From NCBI GenBank assembly GCA_030704615.1, contig CM060734.1, forward strand, positions 55,258,042 through 55,322,041: a DNA stretch of 64,000 nucleotides, read 5' to 3'. This stretch comes from Takakia lepidozioides. Lineage: Eukaryota > Streptophyta > Takakiopsida > Takakiales > Takakiaceae. Positions 11,632 to 22,900 of this stretch are shown here, piece by piece. The translations under genes were made by a program, and so were the position numbers. Below the pieces are notes generated by a model. That model saw nothing but the letters and a program-made list of their open reading frames with translations, was not told where the DNA came from and did not search any database. Positions within the stretch are counted from its first letter, which is position 1; the number at the start of each line of letters is the position of its first letter.

Positions 11632-13600
11632 TCAGGCAATGACAGCTGCGAAGGTCAGGGAAACAGCCAAAACACTTAGTAGCAAGCCCTGTATCGTCCC
11701 TGGCATAGCTGAATTGTTGGAATCTTGGCTTGTAGGAGGAGAAGATTTCGGCCCACTGCTTCCGGGTGCATCCGCTGGTGGTGGGAGGGTTGAGTGGCTG
11801 GCAGGCAGCGGGCTGCCAGTGGGTGGTCCAAGAAGTTGTTGAGGTGCCAATCCTGCATACATGTTGTCACGCGGCTCAGTACAAGGTGGGTACGTCTGTG
11901 GAAATTCTGAACTGTCAGGTTCCATCTGGAGAATTAAGATTTGAAATGTCAGGAATCATACCTGAGCTGTAAGAATGTCAGTTTGAGAAATGTATGGAAA
12001 CAAAACAATGGATTCGATTATGATGCATGGGCCATTTCACTCACCTGGTGATAAACTTGGAGGCGGTGAATGGTAGGACGCAGGACTGGGCGCCACACTA
12101 GAATGAGGAGCGCCTACGGGGGACCGCGCTCCAGGGGTAGACTGTGGGCTTCCGTAAGGAGATCGTGCTGGAGACAGAGCTTTAGGGCTAGACTTGGGGC
12201 TACCGAAAGGAAATCCTGTCGGAGAGCTAGCAGGGACCCCGGGACTAACTGAGCGTGAATATGGAGCCTGGGGAACTGGGGAAGGAGGAGTAGTAGAGGG
12301 TGACGGCTGGCTTGATGGGGAGCTGGCAGAGGGATTCACATAGATGGTCAATTTTTGGCCCTGTTGACAATGCGAATGCACACCGGTACCTGGACTTGCT
12401 TCCACAGCGCAAGAAAAGTAGTAGTAACCCCAATCCGTCAGAGTTGCCTGCAGACAGCATTTTCGCACCAAAGATCATGCGCAAATCCACCCTAATCCGC
12501 TTCATACTTCAACAGCTGAAACTTATCAACTTTGACAAATCTTAAAACAGGATCCAGTAACCTTGAACATAGCCCATCTGAATATCGACTAAATATCGAC
12601 TTGCGGTCTACCTTGAAATGCTATCTTAGCCACCGCTGAACATCTGTTGAGCACTAGTCAATCATGTTATGCTGCAAGCATCATCACAGTACTCTCCCGC
12701 TAAGCAAAAGCTCTGCCCCCATTGTGAGCGCATGTACAGTCTCAGCATCATCAGCATGAACTCAGGGGGAAATTAAAAATGTTCAAATCCATAGAAGATG
12801 ATCTGAATTCATATACTGGAGCTCGTGATTCACGTACCAAGAACCCGGAGGTAGTCAAGTTAGCCCACATGACAGTTTGTGTGAAGTTGCAAGAGGCAAG
12901 ATCGGCAGCTGAAAACAGCTGATTCACTGTGTGCGAGCCCTGCGCATAACTGAATACTGCATCACACTCCATCTCATATCAGGAAGGATCACACTGGCTA
13001 TAGCAATCGATCGCCCTGAATACTATATTTATACGCGGAGTACGGCGAATTCAAGGGTAAGTATTTTAAATTATGTGGCGAAAATTTAGTAGAGGCGATG
13101 GCGAAACTGGTTCAAGCACGTCTTCTTCCACTAACGGCAGCGCCGCTTTCGCCGACGCTTGCGGAGTTGAAGCTTCCAAGTTCCAAGCTATGGCGATGGC
13201 GGTCTTCTCACTTGCGAGGCAATGAAGTTATCAGACAGGGGGAGCTAGACTACACGTGGACTCAAAAACCGAAACGGAAGCTACTGCTACGGTTCTATCG
13301 AGGTCTAGTATCACATGATTCACTTTCGTTGTGCAGTACCACAAGCATGCAATGTAGGCCATTTGATAAGCTTCGATTCTCACCTAGGGTGTCATTAATT
13401 TCAACCGTCACTGAAGCTGTCCATGCAGCATAATCTGGAGTTCTTAGTAAACCAAAATCGTAATTGGTCCATCCTGAATAACCACCCACTTGAATATTCT
13501 TGGCATTCGCTCGATATGCGAACAAGACTTGAATGATTGTGACCAGGCGCAGTAGTGTTGCCCCCCAGGGACACCTACGTTTGGAGTTTGATAAAGCCAT
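11632..13600 (-). CDS. Phytocyanin (uclacyanin/early nodulin-like) with AGP-like region and GPI-anchor signal
   Basis: Extracellular plant cupredoxin at the plasma membrane. Four exons join in phase: 13600-13384, 12956-12838, 12447-12045 and 11906-11632, giving 337 aa. The start is ATG 13600; the frame upstream of it has no ATG. Exon 1 encodes a signal peptide (hydrophobic LLRLVTIIQVLFAY) and the mature start NIQVGGYSGW. The exon 1/2 junction restores EINDTLVFSYAQGSHTV. Type-1 copper ligands are all visible: His in GSHTV, Cys in YYYFSC, His in SHCQQGQ, and Gln in the axial place, as in stellacyanin. SCN and SHC supply the disulfide. The Cys-to-His spacing is unusually long (13 residues instead of about 5). 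A long Pro/Ser/Ala-rich region follows, and the protein ends in a hydrophobic GPI-type tail (QGLLLSVLAVSLTFAAVIA). The exon 4 acceptor is the least certain junction. Confidence 0.88.
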
Positions 13601-15414
13601 ACAAGTATGATGTCCACTGTTTGACTGCAAACAAAAAGGAACACAGTAGAAGGAGATTCATGATATCTTCTCTGCGGAGATCATGGAAGTCAGGTCCTGG
13701 TAGGGTTCCAATGCAAATACAAAGTTCACCAAATTTCGACATGTACAACGAGTAGACATTCCTTCGCAATTTACAAAATGCGCACACGGTAACTACTCAG
13801 TCGACCCCATTTGTGCCTGGGATGAGCCTGGGATAAGTTTCCTTGAACAAGACCTGTCATAGTTGCAGATGTAGGGACAGTAGTACTAGCGTCATTGCAG
13901 ATGCTCAGATGCAAGCTTACATGTGGTAAGCTATCTACTGCGCAGAAACCTGTTCCGGTTAAAAATTCTACCTACACCTTCGAGAGTTGTGCTACGAAAA
14001 TTCAAGACTGGAGTTGAACAGAGTCGGAAGCTGTGTAATGATCTTCTAGGTCCCACGTAGTGCTTTAACAGACCCAAGGTCTAAATTATGATATGTTGAT
14101 TTAATCAACCTGTGCGCTCTGTACCGCAGCATGATGATTTTGGCTTGAGCACACTTTCATGCACGACATTGGTTTCTGCAAAGATCGACGCACCTCACAA
14201 GACATAGAGCCCAAGTAGATGTTCACTAACTGCCGGTGGTGAATGTGCATGATCTGGACTGATCAAGGAGTCGTTTCTCCAGAATGTGACCCAGTCGAGA
14301 AACTGTGTTTTGCTGCTGCAATGATGGAAGCGAGAGAGCTCCGAAGAAGCTTCAGGAATTTGGCTTCAGGGACGAAGTCGCTGACAACTCGACCATTTCT
14401 GTCTCTCCTGTGTTTGTGACTGCAAACTCTACATCTTGCCAGGATGATCCGAAACGCAGTGATCTTACCACCCGGCTCTGCCCATCTCTCCGAAAGTCTG
14501 TTAGATAATAGAAGCCACGAAACCAGAACCCTCACTCCAAAACTTCTTGACTGAATATCGGTGGAACTAAGTAGAGTGCACGCTGCGTGTGGAAAGGGGC
14601 GGGAAGGTTGGTGACAGTAGCAACTCGGAATAGAAAGGGCAGCACGTCGCGCGCCATAGATTTCTAGACGGGCCACCTTCTCTGCCACTTTCACCGCACA
14701 TAATCTCCAGCCTGGCGATTCAATTCGAGCTTGGCCAATCTCACATTTCCAACACCACCTCATAGATCGTGTACTCTCCATCATGCATCACCTCCTGAGT
14801 GTAAGGTTCACGCATGAAGAATCCGCGTATTACCTACCGAAATCCCGTTACCTGCCATAAATGAGTCATTCACATCTGATCAGGTTTATGTTTGTTCACC
14901 AGTGGCTTTCTCAGTCCCTTCAAGTGGACTGTGAGTCTGAGTGCAGCTACTTAGTGAGACTAATTGAGAGTAAAGATGTTAGTACAACGTGTTGATCATA
15001 ACTTCACCACAATTCTTTAAAGGCGAGTGAGGAGTATCATGGACGGCACCACTGCATATGCCAAGCTTGGGCACCCAGAATGGTCTTTGGAGTCTGGAGA
15101 GCTCAAGATGTGGCCCTGGTAAAAAAATTCTGGGCCAGTGGTAGGACCTGAACTAACATCCACAAAGTACAGAAACGGCTTTAGTTCCAGTGCTACTTTT
15201 GTCCTTTCTCTTCATCCACCATTTCCTCCTCTTTCCAAATCTACAATCTAGGCTGTGCCTTCACAATCTGCTGCAGAATTGTCCAGAATCAGACTGGTGA
15301 CAGCCTCATGGGCAAACCCACAATTGAGTTCAAAGGCAACTGTGTCAGGGAGAGAATGTTCTCGTGCCGCGGCCTCTTTCAGAGAGAATATAATCATGAG
15401 ACGTATGTCATAGC
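13601..15414. other. Intergenic stretch with an unassigned 173-codon open frame
   Basis: Holds the phytocyanin promoter on its left side. The longest frame, 14263-14784 on the minus strand, starts with ATG but shows no motif, repeat or membrane segment that identifies it. A short plus-strand frame opens at 15040 (MDGTTAYAKLGHPEWS) and could be an orphan exon. Neither is called as a gene. Confidence 0.35.
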
Positions 15415-15668
15415 CTTGTAAAAGAGAGATTGTACTCATAAGTTGTTGTTTGCCATGGCATTGTGGCCAGTTTGGGCGGAACACAAGGGGAACATATACT
15501 ACCTTTTTGAAGGGCTCACTCCGTTACTTGATTCAGACAAATAGTTTGGGCTTTCCAGATATCCTCTAGAAAGGCCTTCACACAAGCATCAACCTGCTGT
15601 GTGTGAGCTGCCCAGCAATTAGACCCCAACAGGGCCAGGGCATTAGGCTCAGCCTCAAGATTTTCCTC
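15415..15668 (-). mobile_element. Truncated LINE: 3' end of a non-LTR retrotransposon ORF2
   Basis: The minus strand encodes the C-terminal tail shared with two other places in this window: LEAEPNALALLGSNCWAAHTQ, then QVDACVKAFLEDIWK, followed by a degraded terminal segment translating near FRPNWPQCHGKQQ. The same tail occurs at 25.1-25.9 kb and, behind a CCHC-like finger, at 29.7-30.2 kb. Only the 3' end is present, as expected of 5'-truncated LINE insertions. The fragment abuts a GA microsatellite. Confidence 0.7.

Positions 15669-15673
<5 letters not shown>

Positions 15674-15710
<37 letters not shown>
15674..15710. repeat. (GA)n microsatellite
   Basis: About 18 uninterrupted GA dinucleotides directly adjoin the 5' side of the LINE fragment read on the minus strand. 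Confidence 0.9.
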
Positions 15711-15712
<2 letters not shown>

Positions 15713-16861
15713 CACCAAGGGCGACAAGGTGGAGCAAACCAAAACCTACTACAGAATACATCAGGCGTTGCTTGAAGACGAAGTGCCTCAAGTAGGTTGG
15801 CAATAAGATCTTCAAAACTCGAGACCTCCACTGAAGATTGGGTGAGCCAACTTGGAAGGTGACCTGTGAGGTCTGTAACAAATTTTCCCGACAAGTAGAA
15901 AGCAAATGTCCCTGATTTTGAGGAAATTGTTACTGTAGAATCTAAGAGTTGTTGTCTCTTTGTTCCCAAAATTTGTTGTAACATGGCCCTGGTCCCTTCT
16001 ACGATTGTGCCCGGCAGCCTGTACTTTTTGAGAAATGAAAGTGTTGGTGGTGTGTGTTAATTAGAATGGGATGGTGAGGAAACATCGACCCGTCTCCCTC
16101 GAGGATGGGGAGATAGTACCACATATCGATTGTGGCCCTAGAGCGACCATTTTTCGTGGCGAGGAGGCACCCATTGCACCCGATAGGAAATACCTGTCAG
16201 TCACGTAGCCATGAACCACCATGAACCACTCAATCTCAAAGACATACACAGTTGCAATAGTTTCATCATCCAGAGGATGTAAATGTGATAGAAAACCGGG
16301 GAGAGAGAGCACACACATACATGCAACCAACTTGACAACCAGAGACAGCCACTCACCAGGCCTCTTGAAAAGTCTTCTAGAAGGCCACTCTGGTCCTGCT
16401 GCTGTATTGCCCCGGGGCTGCACGGCAAAGGTGAGTCATCCATTGATTGCAGCAAGTTCCCGGCCCTGTGCAAGAGCTTGTGACTACATGCCTACATCCT
16501 TGAGGCACTTCATCTTTGGGTGAACATTTGATGACTTCTGCTTAAGTGGTTCTTGGCTTGTTATACCTGTCCCTCAAAGGCCTCTGTGGATGTTATTTAA
16601 GTTTCTTTCACCTCTCTCCTTCTTTCTACTTGTGTATGTATGAATCCCACTGGCTTAAAAAGGGTTGGAGTTTGCGGATGGAAAGACTGTCTGCAGCGAC
16701 TAGCATATACCTCTCTCTCTTCCTCTCCCTTGGTCATGATGTCCTTATTAATAACCAACCACCTTACTCCATGTGGCAAACATAAGGCCCTCTCCAAGAG
16801 CCCTCTCCTTGTAATCCACAGTCACGGATCCTTCAGTAAGTCTTGCCACTTCATACTTGTT
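15711..16861. other. Unassigned stretch and probable 3' flank of the octanoyltransferase gene
   Basis: Minus-strand frames at 15667-15984 (for example FYLSGKFVTDLTGHLPSWL) and 16061-16423 are open but have no family signature I recognise. The part nearest 16861 is probably 3' UTR of the leftward LIP2-type gene. Confidence 0.35.
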
Positions 16862-18639
16862 TTACATTGATAGTGGAGATATACTCTTGGGACCATCTAG
16901 AGTGGGAGGCACCAACTCCAGCTCGAAGACAGCAGCAAACTCCGCAAGCAAGCACTTATGCACCTTATCCAGTAATGCTTGTGAACCCCATCTTTGACTT
17001 TGCTTTTGGGTGACTTTCCCCTCTCGAATCAAGCTCTTGACATTCGGTACCTCTTTGTTACTTGACATCAAAACAGTGTACAGAGGTTCTGAAGATGACA
17101 ATGCTCTTGCTTCCAACAACTTTGTGATGCTTGTCACCGAACGGTCTGCGATCCCGCAAGGCACAATGTTTGAGAAAGGTGCAAGATCTGTGTTCACATT
17201 GAGGGCAAGGCCGTGACATGTAATCCACCGGGAGACCTTCACCCCAATTGCTGCGACCTGTTTCACCAGTTGAGAGCAATAGGAGTGAGTAAGGCGCATT
17301 TTCAATGAACAGGTTATTATCACATGGATTCTGTTCCATCAGTGTGGATTGTGTTTCCTGTCATGGTCTCTGTTGTTGTCCTATGGACCCTCCATGGGTG
17401 TTTCTCTCTGCTCGGGCTTGGAATGGTCACTCCTCTATCGGCCACTAGCCTAGTGGGGCAACATGCTACAAAATCGCTTATCCTCTACAATAGCAGACTG
17501 TCAAAGGTATGAGTTTGGGATGCATTCACCTAATTTTCAAGTCTAAAGCCTTCGTGACATTCTTGTCTGGGATTGAGATTACAAATAGATATGAAAGTTT
17601 CCTAGTCCGAAAAAAAAAAAAAAAGTATTACTCTACCGTGGACAGGCTGGGGACTGCTGATTGCTACTCCAGACTACAGAACCCTGAAACAAAATCACAA
17701 ACTACAGGAAATCACTAGTCCTGCAAGTCATTCTTTCTAACCTCAAAAAAAGTCTAAAAAGAGCGTATTACGATTACCACCCTGACTTCAACCATTTAAA
17801 TGTACCTTCTCATTACCGATCCAGACACCAGTAAGCCCTTCGATGCGCGACGCTTCAAGCCCACAAGATGTCCAGAGTGCACGAATGACGACTTCCTCTA
17901 GGGAGCGGAGATACCAATGCAAATCCATTCGATGATGGCGAAGATTGAGAATCGGATACATCACTAGCTGCCCTGGTCCATGGTAAGTGACCTGCGTAAG
18001 GATGCAATAGCCACCCGGAACTAAGCCTCGTTTCTGTGAATTCACACACACACACACACACAGAGCTCTCCTTGAGTTCGGCCTACTTTACACAAATCTT
18101 AGACATGGAACAGTGTGTCAGAGTGTGGTGAGAAAAACAAAACAAACCTCTCCACCACGCTCAGTCCGATGAAGCTCAAAAGGGGGATTCTCCATATCAA
18201 AGCCCAGAAATTGTTCGGAGCTTCGAGTACCCATGGTATAAACAGGGGGGTGCTGCAACACTATCAACGATTCTGCCATATCCTCGGCCAAATTCAATGC
18301 CTGCACACGTTCCTCCACTCTTGACTTCTGCCATCTCCATGCCTCCACGTACGGAACTAACTCCTCAAACTGGTCATGACACTCACACTGGCGAAGATAG
18401 GCTCCCTTCGATGCAATTGAAATTTCCTTGGACCCATCCAAAATGCCCTCAAACCCATCGGAAACTTCTTTGGACCCGTCCGGAACTTGTGCTCTTATAC
18501 AAGTTCTTGAATTGCCCTGGGGCATGGCTCGCCAAATAACCCGAGGAAGAAGGGATCCTGAACTGGGCAACCCTCCGACATGATCAGGGCGAGCAGTGCT
18601 TGAGCAGAAATGTGGCGAACGCAGCAGTGTGAAGTTCAT
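16862..18639 (-). CDS. LIP2P: Octanoyltransferase, LipB/LIP2 type (probably plastidial LIP2P)
   Basis: Transfers octanoyl from octanoyl-ACP to lipoyl domains, the first step of protein lipoylation. Three exons join in phase 0 (18639-18148, 17991-17806, 17257-16862), giving 357 aa from ATG 18639. Residues 1 to about 70 are Ser/Arg-rich and resemble a transit peptide. The LipB core follows: [14 protein letters not shown], then [18 protein letters not shown] across the first junction. The catalytic Lys sits at the second junction in [15 protein letters not shown], then [11 protein letters not shown], and the catalytic Cys in [17 protein letters not shown]. The C-terminal extension (about 80 residues) ends at [12 protein letters not shown]. 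Donors and acceptors are canonical; no lesions were seen. The plastid rather than mitochondrial assignment rests only on the long N-terminal extension and is uncertain. Confidence 0.94.
18046..18062. repeat. (CA)n microsatellite in intron 1 of the octanoyltransferase gene
   Basis: Short run of about eight CA dinucleotides between exons 1 and 2. Confidence 0.85.
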
Positions 18640-19952
18640 CCTTCTTCACCAGGCAACTTTACACACGAAATACTCTGATGATGATAGTTTGAAAGGGAAG
18701 AATTAGGTCAAGACTTTGAAAAACAACACACATGCCAGACCTCACATGCTGTGCGGCCGGCGCTGCAAAATCATTTCATGGTTGTCATACAAGAAATGAC
18801 AGACTTTGCCCTGTACTTATATAGCTATGGGTGTCTGGTGAAACTTCTGGTGGGCGTTTGTCTTATAGCACCAACGCAAACTCTTGTTCTGCATGATGTG
18901 AAGAACTCTTCTTTGTATGCCATGAAACCACAGTTAAAGAGCAATACAAGTGTGCAGTATGGTGGCCATGAAAGTTGGAAACCAAACGATTTCAAACATC
19001 ACCACCCAAAATCCTAATTCTGTAGCTCCTAGCCAAAATACTCAGAGGAAATGGAGAAACACTGGCCTGTTTCTCTTGTGGCTGAAAGATAATCACTAGC
19101 CTATGTATTTTGCAGCCATTGCCTCATCAGGGTTCTTTTCTTTTCAAAAGGGGACGAGGCCCCTAAGCCCTTCAGAAACAGGATTATATCCCTAGTGCCT
19201 CCTGAGCAAAGGTAACCAAGGTCCTTTGCAACCTGTCTCAAGAATGTGTGCATTTTGTGCATATGAATGTCAGGATGCTGAAATTAGCCTCAATAATATG
19301 TCAACAAGCCCCTCTAGGTAGTGTTGGCCCTCTGAGCTGGGCCTCAAGTTGCAAACCTCCTGTCTGAGGTTGTCCATTGTTTGGATCTTCTTGCAGGGTA
19401 GCCCCTCATTCCCAACTTCTCCATCCAGATGGTGTTAAGAGGTCAATTAACTCAGAGCTTCCAGTTAGAAGGGGACCATCGGACCAGACAGCACAACACA
19501 TAGAAGACAATGCCAATTGGTCTTCAGATTCAGTTGGACAAATCAATAATTTACATTTGATGAGCAAATACTCTACATATCATGGGGTTTGCGACCAACA
19601 CATCCAACTGACAGTCTACCTGTAAACAAGATGCTCAGATAGATGCAACCCCCTTCACAACATTACTTACTGCCAACTCGAGACTGGCCCCAAAATCTGA
19701 GGGTCATCACGGTAGCCAATGCTCCACACAAATAGTGGACCTACACTCGTGACAAGCTCAAAGGAGAAGGTGACAGAGGGACTGGGCGCTCCCAGATCGG
19801 AGACGAAGGATCTGAGAAATCTCACAGTTGGGTGAACCTGACCCTGCCACCAGTACTCTCTACTTCACTATGCAGCCATAAAAGTACACACTCATACGGC
19901 TGAAGAACTGTCCGATGCCAACAAAAGGGTGCAACTCCCAATCCTATCACTG
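18640..19952. other. Intergenic stretch between LIP2-type and SPT20/PHL-like genes
   Basis: Should contain the LIP2-type promoter on its left and the 3' UTR of the SPT20/PHL-like gene on its right. No coding signature was recognised in either strand. Confidence 0.4.
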
Positions 19953-22900
19953 TTATTGAGAAGACTGCCCAGGTTGCCCTGTCGGACCAGGCAGAGGAAT
20001 TGCTGGCCTCCTGGGGGGGGCCCGCCCTGCTGCTGCAGCAGCAGCTGCTGCCCGGGTGCCATTCTGCAGATCCATTGCTGAGCTTGCACTCAGATTGCCA
20101 ACAGACCCTAAAGTTTGTGTATTCAACTGTGGGCTGGCAGGCCCACCAACCAATGCACTCAGACTCCCAGCACTCAATTGCTGAGCATTTAACTGTGGAG
20201 AGTTGAGGTAATAATTTTGCCCTCCAACGGATGACATGCTGGAAGTGGGCACCTTGGGAGGTGCCAAGCCTGTGACAGTGGCTCGCTGGATTGGAGCCAG
20301 ACTGCTTCTAGGCAGTGGCTGTCCCATCATCGAGACACTAGGAGACCCATGCACCTGATTTGGAGACCCCAAACTGGAGAGGCCGTCAACTGGATTCCGA
20401 ACAGTAGGGCTGGGAGCAGTACCAGTGCGGCCTCTTCCCGCGGCCAACTTGGAAGCCTGCAAAGCTGCTGCCTGAGCCTGGTGCATTGAACCAGGCCGCA
20501 GCTGTTGACCCATCAAATTGCCTGCCTGCCCCATGGACCCCATGGCACCCATGTTGGCCCCAAGCTGGCCCATGCTTGCAAGGCCCGACATGCCACCCAA
20601 TGATGACATACCACCCATAGATGCCGCCATGCTGCTCATGCCATTGATAGACCCCAAACCCACACTGTTCATACCACTCAGATTAACCATGTTGGCCAGA
20701 CTTGCCTGCCCACCCCCACTAACTGGGATTCCTACCCCGCCCATGGCGCCCATGCCACCCATGCCACCTGGCAACAAAACTTTGCGTTGCTGTTGCAGCA
20801 ACTGGTGGTGCTGCCGCTGTTGGACAGCCTGATGATGATGGAGTTGGTACTGCAACTGGTGGAACTGGTTCGACATTTGCTGCCCGGAATTGTGTGACTG
20901 TCATCATCCAGCCATGCAAAGAACAAAGAGTATACTAGTTACTTCAAGTGTGTCTGAATCTATTCCAGGGAGACATTTGTAAATCACATGTCATAAGCAA
21001 GCAATTGGTGAAGCTTTGAGGCAAGGGCAGTCTGAAAAACAACCATGCTAATGCCCTGCTTTAAAGTAGTAAAACTTTGGGAGAAGCCCAATCTGACATA
21101 TGCGACATCTTTTATCATGCTGTGCAAATCCAATCCCGATCTTATCTCAAGTTACTAGGGATGCAGAGTTTCCTTACATCGCAAACCTGCAACAGGCTAT
21201 TGCATCTCTGCCAAGGATGAATGACACGAAGAATCCTCACCTGTCCTGTCAACTGGGCAGCCAGCTGTGAGGCCACCAGTTGCTGCTGTGGTTGCCGTTG
21301 CATTTGTTGTTGTTGCTGCAGCTGGTGCTGCTGTTGTTGGAGTGCCAGTTGAGAGGCCCCTGAATCGACTTGCATGGGCTTTGATGTTGTCACCATCCCC
21401 ACCCCTACTCCTTGGTGGCCGGTCAAGAGTTGCCGGCTCGGTGCATTGGCGGGCGGTGGCATTCGGGTGGCTGCAAGCTGGCTTGGAGAGGACGGCTGCA
21501 TCTGATTGAGCGACGACATCATATTTCCCTGCAGAGCTCCTGGCATGTGCTGCTGGTTCATTACCCCTCTTTGTGCAGCCGCAAGTTGTCCTAGCTGTGG
21601 ATTTCCCAGCGTGGATGCACCAGCAGGCATGGGCCGCGCACTTGATGCCGCATTGGTGACTGGGTTCCGAGGAGCACTTTGCTGCACTTCATCGGCTGTC
21701 AATTCATACCCCTCCTTCTCTAGCTGTCAAGAACATACAACACACCTCTACTGTCATGTCTATCCACATAATCTGTATATCATGAGACCAAAGATCTTGG
21801 AGCATTTTCTTGGTCCTCAATGCCCTTAGCAAGCACCCTCTTGAGTCTGAGTTTATTCTTAATCCCTTTCTTGTCACATGAACTATGAGGACTGTCAACT
21901 GTGGACAAATAGTCTTGTGCAATCATTTCCCTGTTTGAAATTCTTCCAGGGAGTGGACATTTGCATAGAGATGACAATTCCTTGGCAGGGTAAAAGCAGT
22001 TAGATCCACCAATGTCATCTTGGCAAGGATGGCACTTAGCTAATGGTGCAAAGCTATAACTTGGGGCTTGACATACAAGATACTGAAATCAATGAAAGGG
22101 GCTTTCCGAATCAACAGAGTTCATGATCTTTAGATGCCACAGATCTTGCAAGGAAAATAGAGTCGGAGTACCGAAGGTTCGCAGAAAGCTCACCAAAGCA
22201 CAGAACTGTTTTGCGAATCGGTCTGCCACATGCTGCACAAAAAGATCAGCGACTTGCCCTTAGCAAAATCAAGACCAAGGAAACCCAAGTTGCACGACCC
22301 CATTAGAACAAATATCAGAAGGACCAACCACAGTTATCTAGGCCACTCCTTTGTTTTCCACCTACACAACTTTTCTTCAACCTCACAGATTCTGTCCTCA
22401 CCCAGCTAGAGCATATCTGAGACCATAGACCTTTGTCCACACAGTGCAGGGGGACCGTATTGTCTTTCACATGAACTGTGCAGGCCTCCCTCTCCATTGC
22501 TACAGGAATGTCCCTGAAACCGACCGACAATAGTAAGCTGGATAACACTTACCTTACAAAACTTTCATGCAACTATTCTGGGACAAAAAGTTGCTGTAGC
22601 ACGTAGCCCTTACACCCCAAACTCCTCAATCCATTATAGGCTATCATATCCAAAAAAACAGCAATTGTGATGATTAGCCATAATACTTACAACATTAGCC
22701 ATGACGGAAAAAACACTCACAGCATTGGCCATGGTTGGCAGCACATGATGGGGAGGAACTACTCCCAATCCTTCGTCCTCTGGATCATCCCCAATTTGGA
22801 TGATTGCCTCCACCAGGCTGTCTTTGGCTCTGCCACACAGCACCAGCCGCTTTCGTGTACGGTGCACAACTGGTGGAAAACTTGCACCTGCTCTCCACAT

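Noticed and set aside
14263-14784. 173-codon minus-strand frame
   Set aside because: No recognisable motif, no supported splice context, and Arg/Ser composition expected of chance frames.
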